Part shown: positions 1 through 8,895 of the stretch, one piece after another
Numbering within the stretch: the stretch's first letter is position 1
Layout: every line of letters begins with the position of its first letter
DNA from: Natronospira sp.
GTDB lineage: Bacteria > Pseudomonadota > Gammaproteobacteria > Natronospirales > Natronospiraceae
Length of the DNA: 64,000 nucleotides
Assembly (NCBI GenBank): GCA_003558125.1
Contig: PWMQ01000097.1
Location: forward strand, 1 to 64,000
Reading direction: 5' to 3'
Notes under the pieces: model-generated
Told to the model about the DNA's origin: nothing
Databases searched by the model: none
The model's input: only the letters and a program-made list of their open reading frames with translations
Translations under genes and position numbers: made by a program

Positions 1-83
1 CTGGCCAGGCCATTGGCACTGCCCAGGGTGAGTGCGGCCACGATGGCCATGATGAAGGTCTTGCGAAGGATCTTGCCAGGCAT
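1..83 (-). CDS. Partial exported protein, N-terminus only
   Basis: The start codon and first 27 or so residues of a leftward gene lie at the window edge. The translation begins MPGKILRKTFIMAIVAALTL and runs on to GSANGLA, a basic start followed by a hydrophobic stretch and a small-residue cleavage-like site, so it looks like a Sec signal peptide. A strong purine-rich ribosome site (GGGAGGGG) precedes the ATG. The mature protein lies outside the window, so no function can be given. It follows ctaB on the same strand after a gap of 290 bases in which nothing else was recognised, and probably has its own promoter. Confidence 0.6.
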   Translation of the reverse strand, partial: MPGKILRKTFIMAIVAALTLGSANGLA

Positions 84-373
84 GTTGCCCCTCCCGTGTT
101 AACACAAAGACGGGCGACCGACCGCAACACGCTGGCGCAGACAGTTCCCCCCCGTCAGATTTGAGCCTTCAGAAGTAGCACGCTCACAACGGCGGGGTCA
201 AAATGAGCAGACGGATGGGGACGGGGCACCACGCACTCCAATGCCCTTGATTCGGATGGGTTTACTTTGAAGTCAAAGGCTTGCGGGTGATGGGAAGGAG
301 ACGGCCGACGTGATTCCCCGGCGACCGACAGCCGGCCACGATGCGCGCCGCCCCTGTGGCAAAAACGGAACGC

Positions 374-1270
374 CTAGGCCAGCCAAACGGCCAGATAATG
401 GTCGATGAGCAGGGCCGCAAAGACACCGATGAGATAGGTGATGGAGAAGCCGAAGGTCTTCATGGGCCAGCGGCTGTCCGGGTCACGCTTGAGGGCGATG
501 GTATAGGCCAGAAAGGCTATACCAAGGACCACGGCCACAACGAGATAAAGCAGACCGGACATGCCGGTCAGCCAGGGCAGCAGGGTCACCAGTAACAACA
601 GGATGGTGTAGAAAATGATATGCCAACCGGTGAAATCGACACCGTGGGTGACCGGCAGCATGGGCATGTCCACCTTGGCGTACTCTTCCCGGCGGTGAAT
701 GGCCAGGGCCCAGAAATGAGGCGGCGTCCAGGTGAAGATGATCAGGAACAGCAACAGAGCGTGGGGGTGAATCTCGCCGGTAATGGCCACCCAGCCAAGC
801 ACCGGCGGCGCCGCGCCGGCGGCCCCGCCAATGACGATGTTCTGTGGCGTCGCCCGCTTGAGAAAGACGGTGTAGATGATGGCGTAGCCAACCAGCGAGG
901 CCAGGGTCAGCACGGCGGCGAGGGGATTGACCAGAAACCACAACAGCGCCATCGCGGTGATGCCGAGAACGGCGGCGAAGCTCAGGACCTGCCAGCCCTT
1001 GAGGTGGCCGGTGGGCAGGGGCCGCTTGCGGGTACGCGCCATTTCGGCGTCGATGCGCCGATCAATGAAATGGTTGATGGCCGCCGCCGAGGCCGCCGCC
1101 AGGCCGATGCCCACGGTGCCGAAGATGAACAAATCCAGGGGCACGGCACCCGGCACCGCCAGCAACATGCCGACAATGGCGGTAAATACGATCAGCGCCA
1201 CCACCTTGGGCTTGCAGAGATCAAGATAGTCCGCCGCCAGGGTGCGAAAGTCGGGGCTTGCCTGGGTCAT
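374..1270 (-). CDS. ctaB: Protoheme IX farnesyltransferase (heme O synthase)
   Basis: It transfers a farnesyl group to heme b, giving heme O, the precursor of the heme A used by the oxidase encoded alongside. The 298-aa protein is a polytopic membrane prenyltransferase of the UbiA superfamily. The first Asp-rich motif is visible as NHFIDRRID (residues 66-74), followed by RTRKRPLPTG, and the second conserved block YTVFLKRATPQNIVIGG lies near residue 134. The length is normal for CyoE/CtaB. It lies 14 bases downstream of ctaA and is the last gene of the leftward oxidase assembly group. An AGGACAGGCAGGA sequence upstream of the ATG can serve as ribosome site. Confidence 0.95.
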   Translation of the reverse strand: MTQASPDFRTLAADYLDLCKPKVVALIVFTAIVGMLLAVPGAVPLDLFIFGTVGIGLAAASAAAINHFIDRRIDAEMARTRKRPLPTGHLKGWQVLSFAAVLGITAMALLWFLVNPLAAVLTLASLVGYAIIYTVFLKRATPQNIVIGGAAGAAPPVLGWVAITGEIHPHALLLFLIIFTWTPPHFWALAIHRREEYAKVDMPMLPVTHGVDFTGWHIIFYTILLLLVTLLPWLTGMSGLLYLVVAVVLGIAFLAYTIALKRDPDSRWPMKTFGFSITYLIGVFAALLIDHYLAVWLA

Positions 1271-1284
1271 GGTCCTGCCTGTCC

Positions 1285-2334
1285 TCAGCTATCCGTACCG
1301 GGGCGCCTACCATACAGCGCCCAGAGCGCGGTGACCATTGCCAGCATGAGCAGCGCCGCCCCGGCGTTGTGGGCGGTGGCCAGCCACAAGGGCAGACTCA
1401 GTACCACCACAAAGACACCAATGGCGAGCTGGATCAGCAACAGGCCGCTGACCGCGATGGCCATCCTTCGCAGTACCAGGCCGCCCACCTGCCAGAGCTT
1501 CCAGGCGAAGGCCGCGATCACCGCCAGGGCAATAATGGCACCCAGGCGATGGGTATAATGGATGGCGGTCCGGGCCTCATTGTCGAGGACTCCATACTCA
1601 TAGTTCTTGCCCAGCTCACGCCACAGCGTGAAGCCGTCTCGAAAGTCCATCTCCGGCCAGTATTCACCGTGGCAGGTGGGGAAATCCGGACAGGCCAGGG
1701 CCGCATAGTTGGTGCTGACCCATCCGCCGAGGCCGATCTGGAGAATCAGAACAACGGTGGCGGCGATGCCGGCCCGACGCAGGCGACGGCGCGGCCGGCT
1801 TGGCAGGGACGCGGCTTCATCGGGGGCACCCTGATCGCGGGTACGCAAATACTGCAGCCAGAGCAGGGACAGGGTGGCCAGGCCCCCAAAGAGATGGGCC
1901 AGGACAATGGCCGGCTTGACCAGCAGGGTCACCGTCCACATCCCCAGCAGTGACTGGAAGATCACCAGCCCCACCAGCAGCCAGGGCAGCTTCACCGGCT
2001 GCCGCTTGTCAGTGCGGTTGAACCAGGCAAGGATCGCCAGGCCCAGAATCATCAGACCCAGCAGGCCGGCGACGTAGCGATGGGCCATCTCTTTCCAGGC
2101 CTTGGCCAACCACTGTTCGTCGCCCCGGGCCAGGGGGGTGTCATCCCACTGCTCCAGAGCAAAGTCCAATTGCTGCTCGGTCTGGGGCACGGTCATCACG
2201 CCGTAACAGCCGGGCCAGTCGGGACAGCCAAGACCGGCGTCATTGAGGCGGACAAAGGCACCCAGGACAACCACCACCAGGGTCAGGATGGTGGCGGCCA
2301 GGGAGCCGCGGTTGAAGATCTGCAAGCGAGTCAT
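1285..2334 (-). CDS. ctaA: Heme A synthase (COX15/CtaA family)
   Basis: It oxidises the methyl group of heme O to a formyl group, making heme A for the aa3 oxidase. The 349-aa protein has about eight hydrophobic segments. Two related cysteine motifs, GLGCPDWPGCYG near the N-terminus and ACPDFPTCHGEYWP in the middle, are typical of the proteobacterial COX15 group, and each half carries conserved histidines (for example EMAHRYVAGL and IHYTHRLGA). It sits between the SCO-like gene (18 bases upstream) and ctaB, so it is probably cotranscribed with both. Confidence 0.95.
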   Translation of the reverse strand: MTRLQIFNRGSLAATILTLVVVVLGAFVRLNDAGLGCPDWPGCYGVMTVPQTEQQLDFALEQWDDTPLARGDEQWLAKAWKEMAHRYVAGLLGLMILGLAILAWFNRTDKRQPVKLPWLLVGLVIFQSLLGMWTVTLLVKPAIVLAHLFGGLATLSLLWLQYLRTRDQGAPDEAASLPSRPRRRLRRAGIAATVVLILQIGLGGWVSTNYAALACPDFPTCHGEYWPEMDFRDGFTLWRELGKNYEYGVLDNEARTAIHYTHRLGAIIALAVIAAFAWKLWQVGGLVLRRMAIAVSGLLLIQLAIGVFVVVLSLPLWLATAHNAGAALLMLAMVTALWALYGRRPGTDS

Positions 2335-2352
2335 GTTCGGGTTCCGGGCTGG

Positions 2353-2976
2353 TTAACCAATCTGTGAAACACGAAGCAGGCGTTTCATGTCGTCCATGAA
2401 ATCGTCCGGGTCAAATCCTGCCGGGAAGTACATCATCAGATTACCCAGCGGATCGACAATGTACAGGCGCCCCGTTTCCGGCGCAGCCTGGCCGTCATCG
2501 AGCTCGAACTGCTCGAGAAAATCCCCGGCGCGGGAATCACTCAGGTCGAAAACACTCAGGTCCGGGTGCGCTTCACGATAATGCGCCAGGTCCGCCGCGC
2601 TGGCCGGCTCGAACAGGACCCGGCGCACCCGGCCCATGTCGCGGCCCAGGGACAGCCGGATCTGTCGGGTTGCCCAGATCACTTCCTGACAGTCGGCGCC
2701 ACAGCCGTCGGCGGCGATATAGATCACCGTCCAGCGACGGTCTCCCAGCACACTGCGCTCGCCTTCTCCGGCGCGCCCGGCCAGGGCATTGAGATCGGCA
2801 TCGTCGATGGGCTGGGCGGGATGGACCAGCTCACCCTTGTTGGTGGTGCTTGCCGGCTCCATCGGCCCCTGGAAAGCCCACCACAGCCAGGCAAGGATGA
2901 AGGGACCGGCACAGACCAAAAATACCAACACCAGAGTGATGCGGAAACGTCGGGTGCGGGGATCAAGCTCACTCAT
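2353..2976 (-). CDS. Membrane-anchored SCO/thioredoxin-like cytochrome oxidase assembly protein
   Basis: The 207-aa protein has one N-terminal membrane segment (about residues 13-34) and a periplasmic domain. That domain contains the pattern WTVIYIAADGCGADCQEV (about residues 82-99), resembling the CxxxC copper site of SCO proteins, and ends with RLYIVDPLGNLMMYFP, like the C-terminal strand of the SCO fold. A role in copper delivery or redox maintenance of subunit II is inferred from this and from its place between SURF1 and ctaA. It is shorter and more divergent than canonical Sco1, and proteins of this kind are often left as cytochrome oxidase-associated hypothetical proteins. It overlaps the end of the SURF1 gene by 8 bases. 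Confidence 0.75.
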   Translation of the reverse strand: MSELDPRTRRFRITLVLVFLVCAGPFILAWLWWAFQGPMEPASTTNKGELVHPAQPIDDADLNALAGRAGEGERSVLGDRRWTVIYIAADGCGADCQEVIWATRQIRLSLGRDMGRVRRVLFEPASAADLAHYREAHPDLSVFDLSDSRAGDFLEQFELDDGQAAPETGRLYIVDPLGNLMMYFPAGFDPDDFMDDMKRLLRVSQIG

Positions 2977-3694
2977 TGCGGTGCACTCGTTTCAGATTGA
3001 CGACGATGAAAAGAATAATCACGGCCAGGGTGACGGCGGCCCACTGAAAGGCATAGCCCAGATGTCGCTCTGGCGGCATGTTGATGGGGTCCCAGTCACG
3101 GCGAAAGCCGGGACTGGCCTCGGCATCCATCAAGAGGCGGCCATCGATGACCGGCTCACCCAGTTGCGACTGCAAATCCTCCGCCTCCGGAAAATAAATG
3201 CGCCGGGGCCAGTCACCTTCGGGGCTGGGGGCACTGAGACGGAAACCCGGCCGGGGCAGACTGTCCACCCGCCCCGCGACCGTCAGGGACTCGGTCGATG
3301 GTCTCTGCTCGGCCAGTCGGGCCTCGACATCCTCATCCGCGATCCAGCCCCGATCGACCACAATCAGGCTGCCGTCTGCTTTCAGGCGAAAGGGTGTCCA
3401 GACGTGAAAACCCGGCGCACCCTCACGCAGCATGCTTTCCAGGAGGAATTCCCGTTCCGGCAGAAAACGGCCCTTGAGGCGGACGGGGGCATAACGCTCG
3501 AGTTCCTGCCAGTGTTCAGCGCTTTCCACAACGCGGGTTTCGGCACCGGCTTCAAACAGCTCCAGCAACTCGCGCTTTTCCTCTGCCCGGCCCAATTGCC
3601 AGGCGGAAAGGCTGGAAAAGATGAGAACGCCAGCGAGCAGCAGGACCCAGGCCCACCAGGGCGGCTTGAACTGCCAGCCGGTCTGTTGTCTCAT
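2969..3694 (-). CDS. SURF1 family cytochrome oxidase biogenesis protein
   Basis: SURF1 proteins help insert heme A into oxidase subunit I. The 241-aa product has the family layout: one membrane segment near the N-terminus (about residues 13-31), a periplasmic domain with QLGRAEEKRELL and VDRGWIADEDV, and a second membrane segment at the C-terminus (LGYAFQWAAVTLAVIILFIVV). The stretch HLGYAFQW is a family hallmark. A GGGAGG ribosome site lies just before the ATG. It begins the assembly half of the locus, divergent from the DUF2909 gene, so a promoter probably lies in 3695-3776. Confidence 0.93.
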   Translation of the reverse strand: MRQQTGWQFKPPWWAWVLLLAGVLIFSSLSAWQLGRAEEKRELLELFEAGAETRVVESAEHWQELERYAPVRLKGRFLPEREFLLESMLREGAPGFHVWTPFRLKADGSLIVVDRGWIADEDVEARLAEQRPSTESLTVAGRVDSLPRPGFRLSAPSPEGDWPRRIYFPEAEDLQSQLGEPVIDGRLLMDAEASPGFRRDWDPINMPPERHLGYAFQWAAVTLAVIILFIVVNLKRVHRNE

Positions 3695-3776
3695 ACTGCC
3701 TCCCGGCTCGGGCCGATGGCCCGGCCGAATCCATTCCGGCGCCCACTGAGGCGGCGCCCCTGCCAGGTATCACGCA

Positions 3777-3983
3777 ATGCGGCTTTTGATACTCATCATC
3801 ATCGTGGCCATCCTGATCAGCCTGGGCTCCGCCCTGCGCTATTTGCTGAAGGATGCCGGCCAGTCGAAGCGGGCCGTCTGGGCACTGACCATCCGGGTGG
3901 GGCTGTCCGTCGCCCTCTTCCTGCTCCTCATGCTGGGCTTCGCCCTCGGCATCATCGAACCCACCGGGCCGCCGGTTAAGTAG
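3777..3983 (+). CDS. Small twin-transmembrane protein (DUF2909 type)
   Basis: This 68-aa protein consists of two hydrophobic helices (about residues 3-20 and 40-60) joined by a short polar loop, RYLLKDAGQSKRAVWALTIR. Small proteins of this layout occur in gammaproteobacterial cytochrome oxidase clusters, commonly beside SURF1, and are annotated DUF2909 or twin-transmembrane protein. It is the only rightward gene in the oxidase locus, facing coxC tail to tail. A link to oxidase assembly rests on position only. Confidence 0.75.
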   Translation: MRLLILIIIVAILISLGSALRYLLKDAGQSKRAVWALTIRVGLSVALFLLLMLGFALGIIEPTGPPVK

Positions 3984-4050
3984 CTGCGAGCTGCGAGCTG
4001 CGAGCGACGAGCTGGCAGTGCCGGCTCGCAGCTCGTTGCTCGTAGCTCGA
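3983..4050. repeat. GCTGCGA direct repeats forming a hairpin
   Basis: Directly after the DUF2909 stop codon, three tandem GCTGCGA-like units are followed after a short loop by the complementary series (GCTCGCAGCTCGTTGCTCGTAGCTCG), so the stretch can fold back on itself. A closely similar run, GCTCGTAGCTCGCAGCTCG, occurs next to spoT at 34113-34137. Here it lies between two convergent genes and may act as a two-way terminator, though it has no T-tract. Confidence 0.6.
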
Positions 4051-4094
4051 AGCCAATTCCGACTGGAACAGGCTCGCGGTTGGGTGTAACAGGC

Positions 4095-4976
4095 TCAGAG
4101 CCAATACACGAAGATGAACACCAGAATCCAGACCACGTCCACGAAGTGCCAGTACCAGGCGGCGGCTTCGAAGGCGAAGTGGTTTTCGGGTGTGAAATGG
4201 CCCTTGAGGCAGCGGAAGAAGACCACCAGCAGCATCAATGCCCCGAGTATCACGTGCATGCCGTGGAAACCGGTGAGCATGAAGAAGGTGGAACCGTAGA
4301 TGCCGGAATCCAGCCGCAGGTTCAGATCCACATAGGCGTGGACGTATTCGTAGCTCTGAATGCCAAGGAAGAGCAGGCCGAGGGCAATGGTGGCACCCAG
4401 GCCCCAGTTGAGCACCTTGCGGTTGTTGTCCTTGATGGCGTGGTGAGCAATGGTCAGGGTCACGCCCGAGGTCAGCAGGATGGCGGTGTTCAGGGCCGGC
4501 AGGCCCCAGGCACCCATGGTGCTGAATGCGTCATGGCGCGGCGCCGGGCCGTCGGTGGGCCAGGAAGCCTCGAAGCCATCCCAGAGCAGCAGGCCGGTAA
4601 AGAAGTTGGCACCTTCACCACCCAGCCACGGCACCGAGTAGATCCGGGCGTAGAACAGGGCGCCGAAGAAGGCCGCAAAGAAGAAGACCTCGGAGAGGAT
4701 GAACCAGGCCATGCCCTGGCGGAAGCTGCGATCCTCCTGAGGACCGAAGGCGCCGCTCACGCTCTCGTTGATCACATCACGGAACCAGCCCCAGACCATG
4801 TAGAGAATGATGGCACCACCAATGAACATCACCGGCGTGCCCCACAGGAGGCCGTTCAGCAGAGCAGCCGCACCCAGCACGGCCACGAACATCCCGATGG
4901 TGCCCACCACGGGCCAGTGGCTTTCATGCGGGACGTAGTAACTACCCTTTTCCTGAGCCATCTCGTTCTTCCTCAA
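4095..4976 (-). CDS. coxC: Cytochrome c oxidase subunit III
   Basis: Subunit III of the heme-copper oxidase, a membrane protein without metal centres that stabilises subunit I and proton uptake. The 293-aa product has seven hydrophobic segments. It begins with a short polar stretch and YYVPHESHWPVVGTIGMF, and ends with the typical AAWYWHFVDVVWILVFIFVYW. FHGMHVILG is also characteristic. A GAGGAAG ribosome site precedes the ATG. It lies 47 bases downstream of ctaG in the coxB-coxA-ctaG-coxC order usual for Proteobacteria. Confidence 0.96.
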   Translation of the reverse strand: MRKNEMAQEKGSYYVPHESHWPVVGTIGMFVAVLGAAALLNGLLWGTPVMFIGGAIILYMVWGWFRDVINESVSGAFGPQEDRSFRQGMAWFILSEVFFFAAFFGALFYARIYSVPWLGGEGANFFTGLLLWDGFEASWPTDGPAPRHDAFSTMGAWGLPALNTAILLTSGVTLTIAHHAIKDNNRKVLNWGLGATIALGLLFLGIQSYEYVHAYVDLNLRLDSGIYGSTFFMLTGFHGMHVILGALMLLVVFFRCLKGHFTPENHFAFEAAAWYWHFVDVVWILVFIFVYWL

Positions 4977-5023
4977 TCCTGCAATGGTTATTGGTCCGAA
5001 GGGCCGGCCCTCCGGTCAGGGTC

Positions 5024-5581
5024 CTACTTCTCGCCCACCACGTCCTGGGCGAAGAAGGAATAATTCAGGGTCACGGTGCCAATGTTGCGCGGCAGTTCCG
5101 GATCCACGTAGAAGAGCACCGGCATGCGCTGGCTTTCCTCACCGGCAAAAAGCTGCTCTTCAAAGCAGAAGCACTCCACTTTCTGCACATAGCGGGTGGC
5201 ACCCGCTGGCGAAACATCCGGCACGGCGTGTCCCATTCGATCTCGCTCATCCAGATTGGTGGCGAGATAGTGGGTGGTGTAGAGCTTGCCCGGATGGACC
5301 CGCATGCGGGTTTCTTCCGGGGTGAAGCGCCAGATGTCCCTCTGATTGGTCGTAGCGACAAACTCCACCGTGACCTTGCGGTCATAATCCACTTCCAGCG
5401 CAACCGGTTCGGCGGCCGCGCGGGTGGTGGAGGAACTGCTGATCCCGGTTACCTCGCAGAACACGTCGTAGAGCGGCACCAGGGCAAAGCCGAAACCAAA
5501 CATGGCCACGGAAGCCAGGGTCAACCGGGCCACCAGCCCCCTGTTGCCCTTGCCAGGCTTGCCGTCTTGTTCCGAACTCAT
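5024..5581 (-). CDS. ctaG: Cytochrome c oxidase assembly protein CtaG/Cox11
   Basis: Cox11-type copper chaperone that delivers copper to the CuB site of subunit I. It is 185 aa with one N-terminal membrane anchor (about residues 17-37) and a periplasmic domain. The copper-binding motif is seen as KVECFCFEEQ (about residues 134-143), followed by MPVLFYVDPELP. A GGGAGG ribosome site precedes the ATG. It lies between the 44-aa small gene and coxC. Confidence 0.95.
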   Translation of the reverse strand: MSSEQDGKPGKGNRGLVARLTLASVAMFGFGFALVPLYDVFCEVTGISSSSTTRAAAEPVALEVDYDRKVTVEFVATTNQRDIWRFTPEETRMRVHPGKLYTTHYLATNLDERDRMGHAVPDVSPAGATRYVQKVECFCFEEQLFAGEESQRMPVLFYVDPELPRNIGTVTLNYSFFAQDVVGEK

Positions 5582-5615
5582 TCTCGCGCCTCCCGAGTCA
5601 GACTTGCTCGCTGAC

Positions 5616-5750
5616 TCAATAGCGGGTGCTGATCAACAGAAAGATGCCCACATAGAAGGTGACCGCAACGGCCCCGATCACCAGGGCCCAGAAGCGGGCC
5701 CGGCGTCGGTTTTGTTTGGTGCGATCATCGTCTTGCTCGGACACACTCAC
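5616..5750 (-). CDS. 44-aa single-pass membrane protein between coxA and ctaG
   Basis: Reading the minus strand gives a GTG start just after the coxA stop and a 44-codon frame ending in TGA. The product begins VSVSEQDDDRTKQNRRRARF and then has one hydrophobic helix (ALVIGAVAVTFYVGIFLLIS). A second GTG two codons in (5744) could be the start instead. Small membrane proteins of this shape sit at this position in many gammaproteobacterial oxidase operons and are called cytochrome oxidase small assembly protein. It begins one base after coxA ends, so translational coupling is likely. Confidence 0.72.
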   Translation of the reverse strand: MSVSEQDDDRTKQNRRRARFWALVIGAVAVTFYVGIFLLISTRY

Positions 5751-5751
5751 C

Positions 5752-7332
5752 TCACTTCACTTCCGGGGCGGTCTCGAAGGTGTGGTAAGGCGCCGGCGAG
5801 GGCACTGTCCACTCAAGACCATGGGAGCCTTCCCAGACCCGATCAGTCGCGCGACCCACACCACCGCGGATGCAGTGGATGATCACGTAGACAAAGATCA
5901 GCTGGGAAAGACCGAAGACAAAGGCCCCGATACTGGAGATGAAGTTGAAGTCCGTGAACTGGACCGCATAGTCCGGGATCCGGCGCGGCATGCCGGCCAG
6001 GCCCAGGAAGTGCTGCGGGAAGAAGGTCACGTTAATGGAAATCGTGGACAGCCAGAAATGGGTCTTGCCCCAGAACTCGCTGTACATGTAGCCGGTCCAC
6101 TTGGGCAGCCAGTAATACACGGCAGCCATGATGGCGAAGACCGCACCCGGCACCAGCACGTAGTGGAAATGGGCCACCACGAAGTAGGAGTCATGGTACT
6201 GGAAATCCGCCGGCACGATGGCGAGCATCAGGCCGGAGAAGCCACCAATGGTGAACAGGAAGAGGAAGGCCAGGGCATACAGCATCGGGGTTTCGAAGGT
6301 CATGGCCCCACGCCACATGGTCGCCACCCAGTTGAAGATCTTCACGCCCGTGGGCACGGCAATCAGCATGGTGGTGAACATGAAGAACAGCAGCCCGGCC
6401 ACCGGCATGCCCACGGTGAACATGTGGTGAGCCCAGACAATGAAGCTCAAGAAGGCAATGGCGGCAATGGCGTAGACCATGGCGCTGTAGCCGAAGAGCT
6501 TCTTGCGGGCAAAGGTCGGGATGATCTCGGAGATGATCCCGAAGGCCGGCAGGATCATGATGTAGACCTCGGGGTGCCCGAAGAACCAGAAGATGTGCTG
6601 GAACAGGACCGGGTCACCGCCGCCGGCGGCATCAAAGAAGGCGGTACCGAAGTACTTGTCGGTGAGCAGCATGGTCACCGCACCGGCCAGCACCGGCATC
6701 ACCGCGATGAGCAGATAGGCGGTAATCAGCCAGCCCCACACGAAGATGGGCATCTTCAGAAGCCCCATGCCCGGGGCCCGCATGTTCATGATGGTCACGA
6801 TGATGTTGATCGCGCCCATGATGGAGGAGATACCCAGAACGTGAATGCCGAATACCAGGAGCGGGAAGGCATCCCCCGTCTGCAATGAGAGCGGCGGATA
6901 GATGGTCCAGCCCGCGGCCGGCGCACCGCCCGGCACGAAGAAGGTCATCAGCAGAAGCGTGAAGCCGATGGGCAGGATCCAGAAGCTCCAGTTGTTCATG
7001 CGCGGCAGGGCCATGTCCGGCGCCCCCACCATCATGGGGATCATCCAGTTGGCCAGACCCACGAAAGCCGGCATGACGGCGCCGAAGATCATGATCAGCG
7101 CGTGCATGGTGACCATCTGGTTGTAGAACATGGGGTCAACCAGATTCATGCCGGGCTGGATCAGCTCGGCACGGATGACCATGGCCATGGCCCCGCCCAC
7201 GAAGAACATGATCAGGCTGAACCAGAGGTACAGCGTGCCAATGTCCTTGTGATTGGTGGTAAACAGCCAGCGACGCATGCCCTTGGCCGGGCCGTGATGC
7301 TCGTCGTGATGGGTATCGGTAGCAGTGCTCAT
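5752..7332 (-). CDS. coxA: Cytochrome c oxidase subunit I (aa3-type)
   Basis: Catalytic subunit that reduces oxygen at a heme a3-CuB centre and pumps protons. At 526 aa it has twelve hydrophobic segments and all expected ligands: a low-spin heme histidine in [11 protein letters not shown] (H77), the CuB and cross-link motif FGHPEVYI (H253, Y257), the CuB pair WAHHMF (H302/H303), and the two heme histidines in VVAHFHYV (H388, H390). The lysine of the K-channel is in [13 protein letters not shown]. It follows coxB by 27 bases, with GAGAG just before the start. Confidence 0.97.
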   Translation of the reverse strand: MSTATDTHHDEHHGPAKGMRRWLFTTNHKDIGTLYLWFSLIMFFVGGAMAMVIRAELIQPGMNLVDPMFYNQMVTMHALIMIFGAVMPAFVGLANWMIPMMVGAPDMALPRMNNWSFWILPIGFTLLLMTFFVPGGAPAAGWTIYPPLSLQTGDAFPLLVFGIHVLGISSIMGAINIIVTIMNMRAPGMGLLKMPIFVWGWLITAYLLIAVMPVLAGAVTMLLTDKYFGTAFFDAAGGGDPVLFQHIFWFFGHPEVYIMILPAFGIISEIIPTFARKKLFGYSAMVYAIAAIAFLSFIVWAHHMFTVGMPVAGLLFFMFTTMLIAVPTGVKIFNWVATMWRGAMTFETPMLYALAFLFLFTIGGFSGLMLAIVPADFQYHDSYFVVAHFHYVLVPGAVFAIMAAVYYWLPKWTGYMYSEFWGKTHFWLSTISINVTFFPQHFLGLAGMPRRIPDYAVQFTDFNFISSIGAFVFGLSQLIFVYVIIHCIRGGVGRATDRVWEGSHGLEWTVPSPAPYHTFETAPEVK

Positions 7333-7359
7333 TTTTTCTCTCGACCTCCGGCTCAGTCT

Positions 7360-8223
7360 TTACCGGGCCACGTCAATGGCGGAAACCTGGGTTGCGTCTT
7401 CGTTCTCGGCGTTGCGATCGCGCATCTCTTCCAACCAGGCCTCGTACTCTTCCTGTTCCACCGCCTCGACGACGATGGGCATGAAGCCATGGTCACGGCC
7501 ACAGAGTTCAGCGCACTGACCGCGATACACACCGGGTTCGGAAATCTCGAACCAGAGTTCGTTGACGAAACCGGGAATGGCGTCTTTCTTACCACCCAAC
7601 TCAGGCACCCACCAGGCGTGAATGACATCATTGGCGGTCAACAGCAAAAGGACTTTCTGGTCCACGGGAACAACCACGCGGTTATCCACTTCCAGCAGAT
7701 AGTTGTCCACGTCGAGGGGGTCGATCTCGCGATGGGCGCGAAGCTGGCGGGCACGATTGCTGTCATCGTCCAGACGGCTGTAGAAGGACACATCCTCGCC
7801 ACGATATTCGTAATGCCAGAACCACTGATAACCAGTGACCTGGATACTCATGTCGTAATCGCGATAGTCCTCGATATCGATGAGTGCCCGCGCGGAAGGA
7901 ATGGCCATGCCCACAAGAATCAGGAAAGGCACGGCGGTCCACACCACTTCAACGGCGGTATTGTGGTGCCACTTGGCCGGTTCCACGCCCCGGGATTTGC
8001 GGTGCAGGAAAATGGAAATGATCATCGCCCCGAACACGATGACCCCGATGGCAACGCAGATCCAGAAGATCAGCATGTGCAGGTCATAAATGTCGGAACT
8101 GATGGATGTCACGCCACGGGGCAAGTTAATGCCTTCACGGAAGGCCAGTGCCGACCCGGGAAGCAAGAACAGGCCGAGCAAGACGGTGTGGCGAATGGCG
8201 CCTGAAAGCTTCGCTTTGAACAT
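7360..8223 (-). CDS. coxB: Cytochrome c oxidase subunit II
   Basis: Takes electrons from cytochrome c at its CuA centre and passes them to subunit I. The 287-aa precursor has a signal peptide (cleavage near ALA, residue 27), two membrane helices (about residues 46-72 and 94-112) and a cupredoxin domain. All CuA ligands are visible: H202 in VIHAWW, then C237, E239, C241, H245 and M248 in QCAELCGRDHGFM. There is no fused cytochrome c domain. It is the first structural oxidase gene, with an AGGAGAAG ribosome site; its promoter should lie in 8224-8315. Confidence 0.96.
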   Translation of the reverse strand: MFKAKLSGAIRHTVLLGLFLLPGSALAFREGINLPRGVTSISSDIYDLHMLIFWICVAIGVIVFGAMIISIFLHRKSRGVEPAKWHHNTAVEVVWTAVPFLILVGMAIPSARALIDIEDYRDYDMSIQVTGYQWFWHYEYRGEDVSFYSRLDDDSNRARQLRAHREIDPLDVDNYLLEVDNRVVVPVDQKVLLLLTANDVIHAWWVPELGGKKDAIPGFVNELWFEISEPGVYRGQCAELCGRDHGFMPIVVEAVEQEEYEAWLEEMRDRNAENEDATQVSAIDVAR

Positions 8224-8315
8224 GCTTTCACTTCTCCTGCGTGATGGATCAAGCAGACCACCCGAGCAAGGCGTGGCGGTCTACCGGCTCCGCCCGGCTT
8301 AAGAGGACGGAGATT

Positions 8316-8798
8316 TCATTTTCCGGTGGCCAGCAGGCCCCTGAGCCGCTCGCCAAGCGAACTGCGCTCCGATTCTGTCAAACAACGCCCGATCTCGCAC
8401 TGCCGATGCCCTTCGCGCAAAAACAGGCGGGCGGGATAGTTGCGATGAGCGGCGGGCTCCAGCTCGACCCTCACCCAGGCTCGATGAAACCGCTGCTCTG
8501 TCTCCGGACGTCCGCGGCCCTGCTCAACCCGAAGGGAATCTCCCTCCAGGGTGATGACCTCGCGATAGCGGGTTCGCCGCTCCACGACGTAGAGGCATAT
8601 CGCCAGGACCAGCAACTCCAGCCCGGCGAAAGGCAGAACCGGCCATAATCCGCGTGCCGCCACGCTGGCGCTGACCAGCAGCACGGCAAGGGCAACCACA
8701 AGAAAAAAGATCACCCGGCCCCGTGAACCGAGGGAGTCATTGGGGCTGACCACGATTCGATGCGGCGCCTGCCCCGGTGATCCTTCCTCATGCCTCAT
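8316..8798 (-). CDS. DUF2244 family membrane protein
   Basis: The 160-aa protein has two adjacent membrane segments (about residues 28-66) followed by a soluble C-terminal domain with VITLEGDSLRVEQG and WVRVELEP, the pattern of the DUF2244 family. Members are often encoded beside cytochrome oxidase genes, as here directly upstream of coxB on the same strand, but no biochemical role is established. The ribosome site before the chosen ATG is weak. Confidence 0.8.
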   Translation of the reverse strand: MRHEEGSPGQAPHRIVVSPNDSLGSRGRVIFFLVVALAVLLVSASVAARGLWPVLPFAGLELLVLAICLYVVERRTRYREVITLEGDSLRVEQGRGRPETEQRFHRAWVRVELEPAAHRNYPARLFLREGHRQCEIGRCLTESERSSLGERLRGLLATGK

Positions 8799-8895
8799 GG
8801 ATTCGACCCGGGTTTCCGGAGGCGGAAATGGTACTTCAAGGCCCTGCGGGGCGCAATGGCGGCTGGGTCGGGGAAATCCATGATTGGGGTCAATA

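Noticed and set aside
4080-5063. Long rightward reading frame of over 300 codons opposite coxC
   Set aside because: It is antisense to a clear coxC gene, has no recognisable domain, and long antisense frames are expected in such G+C-rich coding sequence.
5659-6888. 409-codon frame opposite coxA
   Set aside because: Rich in His, Gly, Glu and Gln, as expected from reading a membrane protein gene backwards; coxA motifs are complete.
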